A stretch of 64,000 nucleotides of DNA from an uncultured Prochlorococcus sp. (GCA_902628235.1 CACOMD010000002.1:20282-84281); one strand, 5' to 3'. Shown: positions 38,106 through 48,324, counted from the stretch's first letter. The notes: generated by a model not told the origin, from the letters alone. Made by a program: numbers and translations.

Positions 38106-39452
38106 TTGAATAATCAACGGACACTAAATCTAATGAAAAAAAAAGTTTATGAAAAATTGGAAAATATAGTAATTATCGGGAGTGGTGGAAGAGAAAATTC
38201 TTTAGCATGGGCAATACAAAAGAATAAACTAGTCCAAAAAATTTACTTAATTCCTGGAAATGGAGGTTCTGAGAAAATTAAAAAATGTCAAAATCTTACT
38301 CTTGATTATGAAAACAAAAATTTATTGATTAAAACTTTAAATTTACTCGAAATTGATTTAATAATAATTGGACCAGAAATTCCTCTTGCAAAAGGTCTTG
38401 GAAATTTTCTCAGAAGTAAAAATTTTGAAGTTTTTGGACCTAATTCAGATGGAGCAAAATTAGAATCAAGTAAATCATGGGCTAAAAGTTTCATGATTGA
38501 CGCTAATATTCCTACTGCAAAATTTTGGAAGGTATCTTCAGTAGAAGAATCTAAGCAGATAATTTCAACTGCACCATTTCCTCTGGTCGTTAAGGCAGAC
38601 GGATTAGCTTCTGGTAAAGGGGTTTTTATTCCAGAAACAAAAGAAGATACTCACAAAATTGCAAAAGAAATTATCAATGGAAAGTTTGGGGAAGCTGGAA
38701 AAATAGTTCTGCTCGAAGAAAAAATAGAAGGCCCAGAGATATCAATTTTTGCTCTTTGTGATGGTAAGAAATATATCCTTTTACCATCAGCTCAAGATCA
38801 TAAAAGAATTGAAGAAAATGATAAAGGATTAAATACAGGAGGGATGGGAGCATATTCACCAACTCCTATTTTAACTAAGTCAGAAATTTCAATGATTTGT
38901 AAAGACATAATTGAACCAACTATAGATGAGTTAATTAAAAGAAATATTGAATATAAGGGTGTGTTGTATTTCGGATTAATGATCACGAAATCCGGACCAA
39001 AAGTAATAGAATATAATTGCAGGTTTGGTGACCCTGAGTGTCAAACGATTATGCCTTTAATGGACACTAATTTTGTAAACATTCTTTATAAATGTGCAAA
39101 AGGTAAACTTAACGGCGACGAAGAAGTACTAGGTTCTTCTAAAGTCAGTGGATGTGTAATAGCTGCATCTAAAGGTTATCCAGAGAATTATGATATTGGT
39201 TTTCCGATAACTTTCAACTGCGAAGAATCTAAAGACGTTCAAATCTTTCATTCAGGGACATCAAAAGATAAGGAAGGTAAAATTATCACTGGTGGGGGTA
39301 GGGTTTTGAGTATTGTATGTCAAGGTGAAGATTTTGATAATGCCTTTGATATGGCGTATAAAGTCCTAAAAAATATTAATTTTGCTGGGATTTACTACAG
39401 GAAAGATATTGGACATCAAGTAAGAAAAAATTATTCCTATAATGATACTTAA
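38106..39452 (+). CDS. purD: Phosphoribosylamine-glycine ligase (GAR synthetase)
   Basis: A 448-residue ATP-grasp enzyme of purine synthesis. It has 'IVIIGSGGRENSLAWAI', 'GPEIPLAKGLGNFL', 'PLVVKADGLASGKGVFIP', 'EEKIEGPEISIFAL', 'TGGMGAYSPTP' and 'EYNCRFGDPECQ'. The TTG at 38106 is the longest start; the ATG at codon 10 (38133) is closer to where the family usually begins and may be the real one. Its stop overlaps the nblS start (TTAATGG). Confidence 0.95.
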   Translation: MNNQRTLNLMKKKVYEKLENIVIIGSGGRENSLAWAIQKNKLVQKIYLIPGNGGSEKIKKCQNLTLDYENKNLLIKTLNLLEIDLIIIGPEIPLAKGLGNFLRSKNFEVFGPNSDGAKLESSKSWAKSFMIDANIPTAKFWKVSSVEESKQIISTAPFPLVVKADGLASGKGVFIPETKEDTHKIAKEIINGKFGEAGKIVLLEEKIEGPEISIFALCDGKKYILLPSAQDHKRIEENDKGLNTGGMGAYSPTPILTKSEISMICKDIIEPTIDELIKRNIEYKGVLYFGLMITKSGPKVIEYNCRFGDPECQTIMPLMDTNFVNILYKCAKGKLNGDEEVLGSSKVSGCVIAASKGYPENYDIGFPITFNCEESKDVQIFHSGTSKDKEGKIITGGGRVLSIVCQGEDFDNAFDMAYKVLKNINFAGIYYRKDIGHQVRKNYSYNDT

Positions 39453-41521
39453 TGGATAATCAAACTAACATTAACAAAAATAAAATTTTCTTTCCAGATA
39501 ATACAGAAAATAATCCAGTAAATAAATACTGGTGGCAAAGCCTAGTCAAATGGTGGAGCGGTTTTAGTCTAAGAACAAAGTTACTTGCTATCGCGACGCT
39601 AGTAGTCAGTTTATTAATGACAGGAATAACTTTCTTTGCATTAAATAGCATCCAAAGAGATGCGGGTATGAATGATACGAGATATGCAAGAGATCTAGGT
39701 TTATTACTTTCGGGAAACGTTACTGAACTTGTTGCCAATAATCAGAAAAAAGAAATTTCTAATGTTGCAGAAAAATTTTGGAGATCAAGTAGAAATTTAA
39801 GATATATATTTTTTACTGATGAAGAAGATATAGTTCAACTTGGAATTCCCATAAGTGCAAGCCCTTCAAGCTCTAATAGTCAATTCCAACTTACAAGAAA
39901 ACTTAAATTACCTTCAGAATTAAAGAAAAGGCCACAATTCCCTGTTGTTAAGCAACATACAACTCCTCAAGGTCAAGTTACAGATGTTTTTGTTCCAATG
40001 CTATGGAAAGGACAATATTTGGGAACATTAGCATTAGGTGTTACTCCAAATAAAAAAGCATTAGCAAGTGCAGCTCTCACAAGAGAAGTAACAGTTGCGG
40101 TTTTTATTTCAATTTGGGTCTTAGTTATACTTGGAGCAGTATTTAATGCTCTTACAATCACAAGACCTGTGAGAGAGTTAGTAAGAGGTGTAAGGGAAAT
40201 TTCTCAAGGTAATTTTAAGTCAAGAATATCTTTTCCAATGACAGGAGAATTAGGAGAGTTACTAACATCATTTAATAGAATGGCCTCCCAATTAGAGGAT
40301 TATGATGAAGCAAATATTGAAGAATTAAAAGCTGCTCAAATAAAACAGCAATCTTTAATTTCTACTATGGCTGATGGAGCAATTTTATTAGACTCTAAAG
40401 GTAAAATTGTCTTAGCAAACCCTACCGCAAAGAGACTTTTTAGATGGGAAGGTAGATATTTAGAAGGTAAAGATTTATTAAATGAAATACCTGAAATTCT
40501 TTCAAACGATCTGCATGCATCCATTGAATCTATTCTTGAAAAGGATAAAGAAAGTGATGATATAAGATGTAGTGTTGGAGAGCCACCACGAACATTAAGA
40601 ATAGTTTTACAGTCAGTACTTGATACAAATAAAGTTCAATTAAAAGGCATTGCTGTAACAGTTCAAGATCTCACAAGGGAAGTTGAACTCAATGCTGCAC
40701 AAAATAGATTTATAAGTAATGTTTCACATGAATTACGTACACCTCTTTTCAATATAAAAAGTTACGTTGAGACTTTATATGATTTAAAAGATCAATTAAC
40801 TAATGAAGAACAATTAGATTTTCTTAGTATTGCAAACTCAGAAACTGATAGGCTTACTAGGCTAGTTAATGATGTTTTAGATTTATCAAGATTAGAGTCA
40901 GGAAAATTAATTCAACTTGAGCCAATGGACGTAAAACCTGCTATTGAACAAACGCTTAGAAATTATAAACTTAATGCAACCGAAAAAAATGTTTCTCTTG
41001 CTAGTGACATAGAAGAAAATATTCCGTCAATATTAGGTAATTGGGATTTGTTATTGCAAGTGTTTGATAATTTATTGGGTAATGGTTTGAAATTTAGTGC
41101 TAAAGAGAGCACTTTAATGATCAGAGCTTATACATGGCCTGATTCCTGTCCAGCTTTTCCTCCAAACGAATCTCTCGCAGCTCCGCAATGTGAACTTGTC
41201 TCTCCTTTACCTAAAATCAGAATTGAGATAGCAGATACTGGATGCGGTATCTCTCAATCAGATCAAGAAAAAATATTCGATCGTTTTTTCAGAGTAGAAA
41301 ATGCTGTCCACACTGAACAAGGAACTGGTTTAGGACTATCTATTGTTCGAGGAATTATTGAAAAGCATGGGGGAGAGGTAAGAATGGCAAGTGAATTAGG
41401 AACTGGTACAACTTTTTGGTTTGACCTCCCATTAGAACAATCAGATAAAGATGAAATCCTTTTAAATACAATTAATAATGAGAAGAACTTATCCGCTAAT
41501 CAAATAGAAGAATTAATCTAA
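39452..41521 (+). CDS. nblS: Sensor histidine kinase NblS (Hik33/DspA type)
   Basis: A 689-residue membrane kinase conserved in cyanobacteria and red-algal plastids that controls high-light, nutrient and phycobilisome genes through RpaB. Layout: membrane span about residues 47-67, sensor region to about 205, second span about 208-232, HAMP ('TRPVRELVRGVREISQGNF'), PAS, HisKA with phospho-acceptor His426 (NVSHELRTPL), and HATPase with 'DNLLGNGLKFSA', 'IADTGCGIS' and 'GTGLGLSIVRGI'. Convergent with kaiC, overlapping by 4 bases. Confidence 0.93.
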   Translation: MDNQTNINKNKIFFPDNTENNPVNKYWWQSLVKWWSGFSLRTKLLAIATLVVSLLMTGITFFALNSIQRDAGMNDTRYARDLGLLLSGNVTELVANNQKKEISNVAEKFWRSSRNLRYIFFTDEEDIVQLGIPISASPSSSNSQFQLTRKLKLPSELKKRPQFPVVKQHTTPQGQVTDVFVPMLWKGQYLGTLALGVTPNKKALASAALTREVTVAVFISIWVLVILGAVFNALTITRPVRELVRGVREISQGNFKSRISFPMTGELGELLTSFNRMASQLEDYDEANIEELKAAQIKQQSLISTMADGAILLDSKGKIVLANPTAKRLFRWEGRYLEGKDLLNEIPEILSNDLHASIESILEKDKESDDIRCSVGEPPRTLRIVLQSVLDTNKVQLKGIAVTVQDLTREVELNAAQNRFISNVSHELRTPLFNIKSYVETLYDLKDQLTNEEQLDFLSIANSETDRLTRLVNDVLDLSRLESGKLIQLEPMDVKPAIEQTLRNYKLNATEKNVSLASDIEENIPSILGNWDLLLQVFDNLLGNGLKFSAKESTLMIRAYTWPDSCPAFPPNESLAAPQCELVSPLPKIRIEIADTGCGISQSDQEKIFDRFFRVENAVHTEQGTGLGLSIVRGIIEKHGGEVRMASELGTGTTFWFDLPLEQSDKDEILLNTINNEKNLSANQIEELI

Positions 41522-43047
41522 CCTTTATCTATTCCTTTAAACACATTTGGCAAATTTTCATCAGGAATAATTCTATGAGGAGCACCACTAAAAATCTGTT
41601 CAAAATTTGAAAAGGAATCTTTAATTTCAGGACCACTACTTGTGATAATAAACTCCCTTATTCTTTTATCATGCCATGAGCCTCGCATTTTAAAAACATT
41701 TAAAGCTCTTGCCATCTCCCCTTTAATTTCTACATACTGCAGTAATAAAATAGTATCTGTAATTGTTGATATATGAGAATCTGTGATTGAATGACTTCCC
41801 ATAAACTCTTCTGCTGTATTTGTAAAGAAACCAGCTATTTCCTCTTGTTTAGCATAGCCTGTAACACCAATAACAAATTGCCTAAAGGCATTTAAACTAA
41901 CACCTCTCGCTAAAGCAGATAAAGAATCTATAGCCATTCTGGTAGGTTTAAATTGATTTATTTGAGTCTTAATAATTTGTAAATGATCTTCAAGTCCAGT
42001 TGACTCTGGGTAAGCACATATAATTTTAAGTAAACCATCACTTTCCATTTTTTCAAAATCAATCCCCCAACTGGTTGCATTTCTTAAGAGTTGAGCCCTC
42101 GACTCTTCATAAGCGAAAAGGATTGCTCTTTCATTGTTTCTATACGCATCTTCTATGAATTTGGAGACAAGCATCGTTTTCCCAGTACCCGTAGCACCAG
42201 TTGCAAGAATAATAGAATCTTGAAAGTAACCTCCTCCGCACATTTCATCCAGATCTTTTACACCAGAACTTATTCGTATATTTGATGATCGTTGAGTCAA
42301 TCTCATTGCTCCCAAAGGGAAAACGCTTATCCCGTTTTCTCCCATTGTGAATGGGAATTCACCTTTCATATGAGTAGTACCTCTCAACTTCAAGACCTCT
42401 AGTGTTCTTCTTCTTTTCTCAGATTCAAGAACATTTCTCAGCAGTACAACATTATCTGAGACAAATTCTTCAACGCCATAACGTGCAATGGGGCCATAAT
42501 CATCTACCCTTTCTGTTGTCATTACTGTAGTAACTCCTATTTCTTTTAATCTCGCAATTAATCGAAAAATCTCTCTTCGAACGACATATATTGCATCATA
42601 TTGTTGAAATACAGCAGTTATTGAATCTATAGCTACTCTTTTTGCTTTATATTTTCTTATTGCATAACTTATCCTTTCAATTAACCCTGATAAATCAAAG
42701 TTGCCTGCAACATCCTGGCCATCAGGATCAGGAGAAGCATCTAGAATAAATAATTTATTTTGATCAATTAGATCTTGAAGATCCCAACCAAAACTTGCAG
42801 CATTTCTAATAATATCTAATGGTGATTCTTCGAAAGTTACAAAAATACCCGGTTCATCAAAATTATCTATACCATGATGCAAATATTGTAAGGAGAACAC
42901 TGTTTTACCCGTTCCAGAAGTCCCACTTACAAGAGTGCTTCTAGATGTTGGCAACCCTCCCCTACAAACATCATCAAAGCCTTCTATTCCAGTAGGTAAT
43001 TTCTGGACTTGCATTTTAATTGATTTATTTTGATCTGTTTCTTTCAT
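41518..43047 (-). CDS. kaiC: Circadian clock ATPase/kinase KaiC
   Basis: A double RecA-domain protein (509 residues from the ATG at 43047; an in-frame TTG at 43056 would give 512). Walker A motifs are GTSGTGKT in CI and GATGTGKT in CII. The CII phosphorylation cluster is intact: Thr422, Ser427 and Thr428 (numbered from the ATG) in SITDSHISTITDT. The C-terminal tail after 'FSGAPHRI' is about six residues shorter than I recall for Synechococcus elongatus; that tail is where KaiA binds. kaiB is 65 bases upstream and no kaiA is present, so this is a reduced, likely hourglass-type timer. Confidence 0.97.
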   Translation of the reverse strand: MKETDQNKSIKMQVQKLPTGIEGFDDVCRGGLPTSRSTLVSGTSGTGKTVFSLQYLHHGIDNFDEPGIFVTFEESPLDIIRNAASFGWDLQDLIDQNKLFILDASPDPDGQDVAGNFDLSGLIERISYAIRKYKAKRVAIDSITAVFQQYDAIYVVRREIFRLIARLKEIGVTTVMTTERVDDYGPIARYGVEEFVSDNVVLLRNVLESEKRRRTLEVLKLRGTTHMKGEFPFTMGENGISVFPLGAMRLTQRSSNIRISSGVKDLDEMCGGGYFQDSIILATGATGTGKTMLVSKFIEDAYRNNERAILFAYEESRAQLLRNATSWGIDFEKMESDGLLKIICAYPESTGLEDHLQIIKTQINQFKPTRMAIDSLSALARGVSLNAFRQFVIGVTGYAKQEEIAGFFTNTAEEFMGSHSITDSHISTITDTILLLQYVEIKGEMARALNVFKMRGSWHDKRIREFIITSSGPEIKDSFSNFEQIFSGAPHRIIPDENLPNVFKGIDKG

Positions 43048-43112
43048 CTCTTTCAATATACTATTTTTGAATAACTGTAATAAGTATAACTCTAAAGATT
43101 TTCCTATTTTTA

Positions 43113-43427
43113 TTACTTAGCCTTTACTTCCGATTCATGTAGTTCATCGAAAAGTAAGTCTAATCCTATCAAGACTTTTTCTCTATCAGATAAATCGCCA
43201 ATGATTTTTCTTACTGGAGGAGGTAGTATTTTAGCTAATGTTGGTGTGGCTAAAATCTTATCCTCCTCTGCTAATTGTGGGCTTTTTAAAACATCTATGA
43301 CTTTCAAAGCATAAACTCCTTTAAATTCAGTATCCAATATTCCTTTCAAAGTATTTAAAGCTCTCATAGAATTAGGAGTATTTCCAGCTACATACAACTT
43401 TAGAATATAAGTTTTTCTGGCTGCCAT
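43113..43427 (-). CDS. kaiB: Circadian clock protein KaiB
   Basis: A 104-residue thioredoxin-like fold-switching protein. It starts '[24 protein letters not shown]' and contains '[43 protein letters not shown]', the strongly conserved KaiB body. It binds the KaiC CI ring. It is co-oriented with kaiC. The 146 bases upstream to rplU hold no kaiA ORF or recognisable remnant. Confidence 0.98.
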   Translation of the reverse strand: MAARKTYILKLYVAGNTPNSMRALNTLKGILDTEFKGVYALKVIDVLKSPQLAEEDKILATPTLAKILPPPVRKIIGDLSDREKVLIGLDLLFDELHESEVKAK

Positions 43428-43573
43428 TTAACACCTCAAATTATATACATAAATTTATTCTAGATATATCTTGACTAAATACACTAAATAATAAGAAAAT
43501 AGGAAATACCATCAGATTGCAAATTAAGGCATAATCGAACTTTACTGTTGAGCCTTATTGCGTCCATAACGAC

Positions 43574-44008
43574 ATGACAACAACAACAAAAAACTCTAAA
43601 AATGCAGATGCAGAAAACAATCTTTTTGCTATTGCAGAAACTTCAGGTAGACAATTTTTATTTAAAGTTAATAAATACTATGATTTAGATAGGATAAATG
43701 CTAAAGAAAAAGAAACAATCACCTTAAATAATATTCTTCTGATTAAGGATAATAAAAATATATCTATTGGAAAACCTTTTATCAAAAATGCCAAAGTTGA
43801 ATTAGAAGTAATGTCTCATTTAAGAGACAAGAAGATAATTGTTTATAAAATGAGGCCAAAAAAGAAAACTAGAAGAAAAATGGGACATAGACAAGAACTA
43901 ACGAGAGTTATGGTAAAATCTATTACAATAGAGAAAAGTGATTCTAAGAACTCAACAAAATCACAAAGTTCTAAAAAATCAACAACTACCAAAAAAGAAG
44001 AATCTTAA
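43574..44008 (+). CDS. rplU: 50S ribosomal protein L21
   Basis: A 144-residue L21. The core (about residues 14-115) includes 'AIAETSGRQFLFKVNKYYDLDRI', 'VELEVMSHLRDKKIIVYKMRPKKKTRRKMGHRQELTRVMVKSI', the rRNA-binding C-terminal motif. The core is preceded by a Thr/Asn-rich start and followed by a Ser/Thr/Lys tail of about 25 residues beyond the usual length. It lies 15 bases upstream of rpmA, the standard L21-L27 pair. Confidence 0.97.
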   Translation: MTTTTKNSKNADAENNLFAIAETSGRQFLFKVNKYYDLDRINAKEKETITLNNILLIKDNKNISIGKPFIKNAKVELEVMSHLRDKKIIVYKMRPKKKTRRKMGHRQELTRVMVKSITIEKSDSKNSTKSQSSKKSTTTKKEES

Positions 44009-44023
44009 TTCTAAAGCGAAATC

Positions 44024-44284
44024 ATGGCACACAAAAAAGGAACCGGCTCTACAAGAAATGGTAGAGATTCAAATTCAAAGCGTTTGGGAGTTAAAGCTTA
44101 TGGCGGAGAAAAAGTTTCTGCTGGTTCGATTATAATAAGGCAAAGGGGTACTTCATTTTTACCAGGTTTAAATGTAGGGAGAGGGAAAGATGATACTTTA
44201 TTCGCTCTAAAAGATGGAATAGTTAGTTACGAAAGCATCAAAAGAAATTTAAGAAACAGAAAAAGGGTAAACATAGTTATTTAG
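44024..44284 (+). CDS. rpmA: 50S ribosomal protein L27
   Basis: An 86-residue L27 with '[43 protein letters not shown]'-type signature running from residue 1 to about 44, then '[21 protein letters not shown]'. The N-terminal arm reaches the peptidyl-transferase centre. It already begins at the mature AHKKG form, so no N-terminal cleavage peptide is needed. Confidence 0.98.
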   Translation: MAHKKGTGSTRNGRDSNSKRLGVKAYGGEKVSAGSIIIRQRGTSFLPGLNVGRGKDDTLFALKDGIVSYESIKRNLRNRKRVNIVI

Positions 44285-44285
44285 C

Positions 44286-45026
44286 TCAAACCTTCTTTTT
44301 ATAAGCTCTTGTTGTGATTAACATTGGATGGAAAATTTCTATAAATTTATATTGTAAGGTTTGAAAGAATTTTGATACTAATCTCTTATCATCAAGATGG
44401 AAGGGATACTCATTGTTGTCTCCCTTGTAGAAATACCAATTAAATATAGAAACTGAATCTTCTGACATGATTTCATGAAATTTATCAAGTTGCGAAGCAG
44501 GATCTTCTAAATGTTCTAAGACATCTAGGCACACAATTGAATCAAAGTTTTTGACATTTGTATCTTCAATGGATTTGTGAAAAGAAATTTTTTTATCTAA
44601 TCCCAATTTGTTAGCTCTAAACTTTACAAATTCTCTGTTTGTTTTGTTTATATCAACAAAAAAAACATGTTCTACATTCTCTGACATAGCATTAGCTAAT
44701 GAATGTGTCCCAATTCCACCTCCAAAATCCAAGACCAAATTTTTTGAAAAATTTTGCTGTAACTTCAATGTACTTCGGATATATTCTTTACTAGTCAAAT
44801 GCCAAGCAGATAGATCTGCCAGGTGCTTATCTCCAACGATATCTTCATAAAATGCTGAATTATCAATTGAACTATCACCAGGATGAATATTAGCCAACTC
44901 TATTTTTGCATTATCTAGAAAATTATTAAAATTATCCTGATTAATTGGTAAAAATTCTATTAGGTGTGACTTTAGTTCAAATGCATCTTTAAAGAAATCA
45001 TTCAGTATAGTTTCATTGCTTTTCAA
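44286..45026 (-). CDS. Class I SAM-dependent methyltransferase
   Basis: A 246-residue protein with a Rossmann methyltransferase core: motif I 'LVLDFGGGIGTHSLA' (about residues 98-112), acidic 'VFFVDINKTN', 'FDSIVCLDVLEHLEDP' (post-I/motif IV) and 'SIFNWYFYKGDN'. An N-terminal helical region precedes it. The substrate is unknown. It converges on rpmA with a 1-base gap and is divergent from truB (70 bases). Confidence 0.85.
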   Translation of the reverse strand: MKSNETILNDFFKDAFELKSHLIEFLPINQDNFNNFLDNAKIELANIHPGDSSIDNSAFYEDIVGDKHLADLSAWHLTSKEYIRSTLKLQQNFSKNLVLDFGGGIGTHSLANAMSENVEHVFFVDINKTNREFVKFRANKLGLDKKISFHKSIEDTNVKNFDSIVCLDVLEHLEDPASQLDKFHEIMSEDSVSIFNWYFYKGDNNEYPFHLDDKRLVSKFFQTLQYKFIEIFHPMLITTRAYKKKV

Positions 45027-45096
45027 TTTTTATTAATTGTTAGTTACTTAAAATAATAAAATAAAGAATAATGTTTTCATAAAATCTTAATATCTA

Positions 45097-46017
45097 ATGG
45101 AAGTAAATGATGGTTTTTTAATTCTTAATAAAAGTAAAAATTGCACATCACATGATTGTGTAAAAAGAATAAAAAGAATTTATAATATCAAAAAAGTTGG
45201 ACACACTGGAACTTTAGATCCGCAAGTTACTGGTGTTCTTCCTTTAGCTCTTGGTTCAGCAACACGATTTATACAATATTTACCTCAAGAAAAATCATAC
45301 TTTGGAACAATTCAACTTGGTATAAAGACCTCAACAGATGATATTCATGGGGAAATCTTAAAACAAAAAGATGTGCCTAAATTAACCTTTGATGATTTAG
45401 ATAAAATTCTAAATAAATTCAGAGGAATATTTCAACAAATTCCGCCACAAGTTTCAAGCGTTCATATAAATGGTGAAAGGGCATATAAAAAATCCTGGAG
45501 AAAAGAAAATTTTATTTTACCCTCAAAAGAAGTAAAAGTAGAATCATTAATATTAAAAGATTGGGATCAATCAAATGGTCAATTAAAAATAGAAATCAAT
45601 TGTTCATCAGGAACTTATATCAGATCAATTGCTAGAGATCTAGGAATTATATTAAAATCTGAGGGATGCTTATATGACCTTAGAAGAATTGAAGCATCAG
45701 GTTTTAGTGAAGATATATCAATCGAATTAGATTATCTTATTAACAATCAAAATTATAAAAATAAATTCATTATTCCAATACAAGATGCTCTAGATCATCT
45801 GCCCAAAATTCATTTAACGAATGAATCAGATATTCTTTATTGGAGGACAGGCAGGCAAATTCAATTTAAATCAACAAATCTCACTAAAAACAATAATCAA
45901 TCTCAGAAAGATAAATTCCTTGTATTCGATAATAAATATCAACTATTAGGAATCGGAATTTATGCTCGTAAAGATTTTGATCTTTTACTACCAAAACTAG
46001 TACTTAATGCTCAATAA
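45097..46017 (+). CDS. truB: tRNA pseudouridine-55 synthase TruB
   Basis: A 306-residue enzyme that makes pseudouridine 55 in the T loop of tRNAs. It begins 'GFLILNKSKNCTSHDCV' and carries the catalytic aspartate Asp41 in 'KVGHTGTLDPQVTGVLPLALGSATR'. 'YFGTIQLGIKTSTDD', 'QIPPQVSSVHINGERAY' and 'INCSSGTYIRSIARDLG' are also diagnostic. Convergent with the SpoIID-like gene, 4 bases apart. Confidence 0.96.
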   Translation: MEVNDGFLILNKSKNCTSHDCVKRIKRIYNIKKVGHTGTLDPQVTGVLPLALGSATRFIQYLPQEKSYFGTIQLGIKTSTDDIHGEILKQKDVPKLTFDDLDKILNKFRGIFQQIPPQVSSVHINGERAYKKSWRKENFILPSKEVKVESLILKDWDQSNGQLKIEINCSSGTYIRSIARDLGIILKSEGCLYDLRRIEASGFSEDISIELDYLINNQNYKNKFIIPIQDALDHLPKIHLTNESDILYWRTGRQIQFKSTNLTKNNNQSQKDKFLVFDNKYQLLGIGIYARKDFDLLLPKLVLNAQ

Positions 46018-46021
46018 ATTA

Positions 46022-47209
46022 TTACTTATATATTTCTTTAAATGGTTTAATTTGAATTCCCTTATAAAAATATTCCAAAATATCTTTAGCTTTATATCCA
46101 TGCATGGCTAAATGTTTTGCTCCCCATTGGCTCATACCAACTCCATGTCCTGCACCCATTCCAGAAATCATTATTGATTTATTGTAATTTTTAATTTTAT
46201 TTTTTTCTTTTTGATTATCAACTTCAGTATATTTAATTCTAAATAAAGTACTTTTTAATCCCATTTTTTTTCTAAGTTTTGTTCCTGAGATATCAAGCGA
46301 GCCATAATCACCAATTAATTTAATATTTTTGACACGCCCAGTTTTAGTAATATCTAATATTTGAGTCTCCTTAATGCCCCCAATTTTTGGGAATATTATT
46401 TGCAATTCTTTATTAGAAAAGATTTTTTTCCAATATAACTTTGGATTATTTTGATCAAAATCTTTAACACTAATAAGATAAGGATATTTATTCTTCCAAA
46501 CATCCTCACTATTTTCTGTCATACCTCCCGAGCTACTATGAAATAAAGCATTTATAAGTTTATTTTTGTGAGTAATAACTAATGATTTTGTATATTTTAC
46601 CGCTTTATTTGTTTTATATGTTTTCGATTCTAAACCGTTATAAACCTGATCTCTTTGCGTGGAGTCAATATCGTACAAATCATTTCCAATTTTTTTCAAA
46701 GCATAAGTTCTAGATGCTATAGCTTGTGCTTTTAAGGCTTCTAGAGGCCATCTATGTGGCATCTCTGAACCGACTACACTCGTAAGATATTTTTCAATTC
46801 CAAGTGTATTTACAACAAAAATTTCATTTTTTAAATTTTTGATATAAATCAACCCAGAATATCTTTTACCTCCTACCCAAATCCCCCTTTTATCATGTGA
46901 CTTTATCACTAATCCTTTATCCACTTCAATTTCATAGATTTTTGACTTATTTTTATCAAAAAATAATTTTATTGAATTCTTCTCTTTTTCTAACGTTATT
47001 CCTTTTACATTTTTTTTGATGAGATTTTGATACTTAAAAATCATTGGAATATTCCTATCAGCCCTTATTCTCAAATTCTTTTCTTTAGATATTAGTACTC
47101 GAATTATTGGTTCATTTGAAGCATTTAAATTTTGGTTACAAAAAAATGATGAACATATAAATCCAATAACAAGATATTTATTAGTAAATTTTAAATGTCT
47201 AGTAAGCAC
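46022..47209 (-). CDS. SpoIID/LytB-domain exported protein
   Basis: A 395-residue protein with an N-terminal membrane/signal segment (about residues 12-30). The SpoIID domain includes 'LGIEKYLTSVVGSEMPHRWPLEALKAQAIASRTYAL', 'YNGLESKTYKTNKAVKYT', 'FHSSSGGMTENSEDVW' and the C-terminal 'GMGAGHGVGMSQWGAKHLAMHGYKAKDILEYFYKG'. Relatives are lytic transglycosylases acting on denuded peptidoglycan. The catalytic-region Glu (SEMPH) is present. Periplasmic wall remodelling is the likely role. Divergent from rnz (89 bases). Confidence 0.92.
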   Translation of the reverse strand: MLTRHLKFTNKYLVIGFICSSFFCNQNLNASNEPIIRVLISKEKNLRIRADRNIPMIFKYQNLIKKNVKGITLEKEKNSIKLFFDKNKSKIYEIEVDKGLVIKSHDKRGIWVGGKRYSGLIYIKNLKNEIFVVNTLGIEKYLTSVVGSEMPHRWPLEALKAQAIASRTYALKKIGNDLYDIDSTQRDQVYNGLESKTYKTNKAVKYTKSLVITHKNKLINALFHSSSGGMTENSEDVWKNKYPYLISVKDFDQNNPKLYWKKIFSNKELQIIFPKIGGIKETQILDITKTGRVKNIKLIGDYGSLDISGTKLRKKMGLKSTLFRIKYTEVDNQKEKNKIKNYNKSIMISGMGAGHGVGMSQWGAKHLAMHGYKAKDILEYFYKGIQIKPFKEIYK

Positions 47210-47298
47210 TTTGTTTTAGAAACAAATTTTGCATTTGCCTTAGTTTGCCTAAAAGTTTAGATTTAATCTAGACATACCATACAAAAATATTTTCATAA

Positions 47299-48237
47299 GT
47301 GAACATTACCTTCCTAGGAACTAGTTCAGGAGTCCCAACACTTACTAGAAATGTCTCTTCTCTAGCTCTCAAGCTTTCACAAAAAGCCGAGGTTTGGCTT
47401 TTTGATTGCGGAGAAGGAACCCAACATCAATTAATAAAAAGTAAAATAAAATCCTCTCAAATAAGAAAAATTTTTATTACGCATATGCATGGTGACCATA
47501 TTTATGGTTTGCCAGGTTTATTAGCAACACTTGGGCTTTCAGGCAACAGCAAAGGTATAGATATCTATGGTCCTTCAAATCTTAAGAATTTTATTACTTC
47601 TGCCTTAAGAAACAGCTACTGTAAAATATCTTTTCCTCTAAAATTTTTTGAAGTTGAAAATTCTGCACAAACTAACACCAATTTATTTGAAGATGAGCTT
47701 ATGGAAGTTAAATGCATATCTTTAAAGCATAGACTACCCGCTTACGGATATCGAGTTAATGAAAAAGATAAACCAGGAGAATTCAATCTTGAAAAAGCCA
47801 AAAAATTAAATATCCCAGCGGGACCAATTTACGGGAAATTACATTCTGGTCAGAGAGTTGAATTAGAAGACGGAAGAGTTTTAAATGGGAGTGATTTCTG
47901 TGGAGAGCTAAGAAAAGGTGAAAGTTTTGTTTATTGCACAGATACAATTTTTACCGAAAGTGCTGTCGAACTATCAAAAAATGTTGATTTATTAGTTCAT
48001 GAGTCAACGTTTTCAGAGACAGATGAAGAAATGGCATTTGAAAAGTTACATTCAACAACTACTATGGCTGCAAAAACCGCTTTATTATCAAATGCAAAAA
48101 AATTAGTTTTAACTCATCTAAGCCCAAGATATACTCCTAAAAGCTCAGTAACCCCAATAGATCTTCTTAATGAAGCCAAACAAATATTTCCTAATACATT
48201 TCTTTCAAAAGACTTTTTAACTATAAAAATTAGATGA
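47299..48237 (+). CDS. rnz: Ribonuclease Z (tRNA 3' processing)
   Basis: A 312-residue metallo-beta-lactamase-fold nuclease that removes tRNA 3' trailers. This is a needed step here because the tRNA genes in the window lack an encoded CCA. The GTG start leads straight into 'ITFLGTSSGVPTLTRN'. The zinc motif is H62-M-H64-G-D66-H67; further ligands are in 'KHRLPAYGYRV', 'YCTDT', 'LVHESTF', 'EKLHST' and 'LTHLSPRY'. Normal bacterial short-form length. Confidence 0.96.
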   Translation: MNITFLGTSSGVPTLTRNVSSLALKLSQKAEVWLFDCGEGTQHQLIKSKIKSSQIRKIFITHMHGDHIYGLPGLLATLGLSGNSKGIDIYGPSNLKNFITSALRNSYCKISFPLKFFEVENSAQTNTNLFEDELMEVKCISLKHRLPAYGYRVNEKDKPGEFNLEKAKKLNIPAGPIYGKLHSGQRVELEDGRVLNGSDFCGELRKGESFVYCTDTIFTESAVELSKNVDLLVHESTFSETDEEMAFEKLHSTTTMAAKTALLSNAKKLVLTHLSPRYTPKSSVTPIDLLNEAKQIFPNTFLSKDFLTIKIR

Positions 48238-48324
48238 ACTGCAACAGTTCGTTAGAAGAAGTCTCTTATATGACCAACCCATGAAATAATAGTCTTATGG
48301 TTTTATTAATTGATTTAGTTCGAA

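Noticed and set aside
43428..43573. kaiA remnant upstream of kaiB
   Set aside because: The 146 bases were read in all frames and give no stretch resembling KaiA; stops are frequent.
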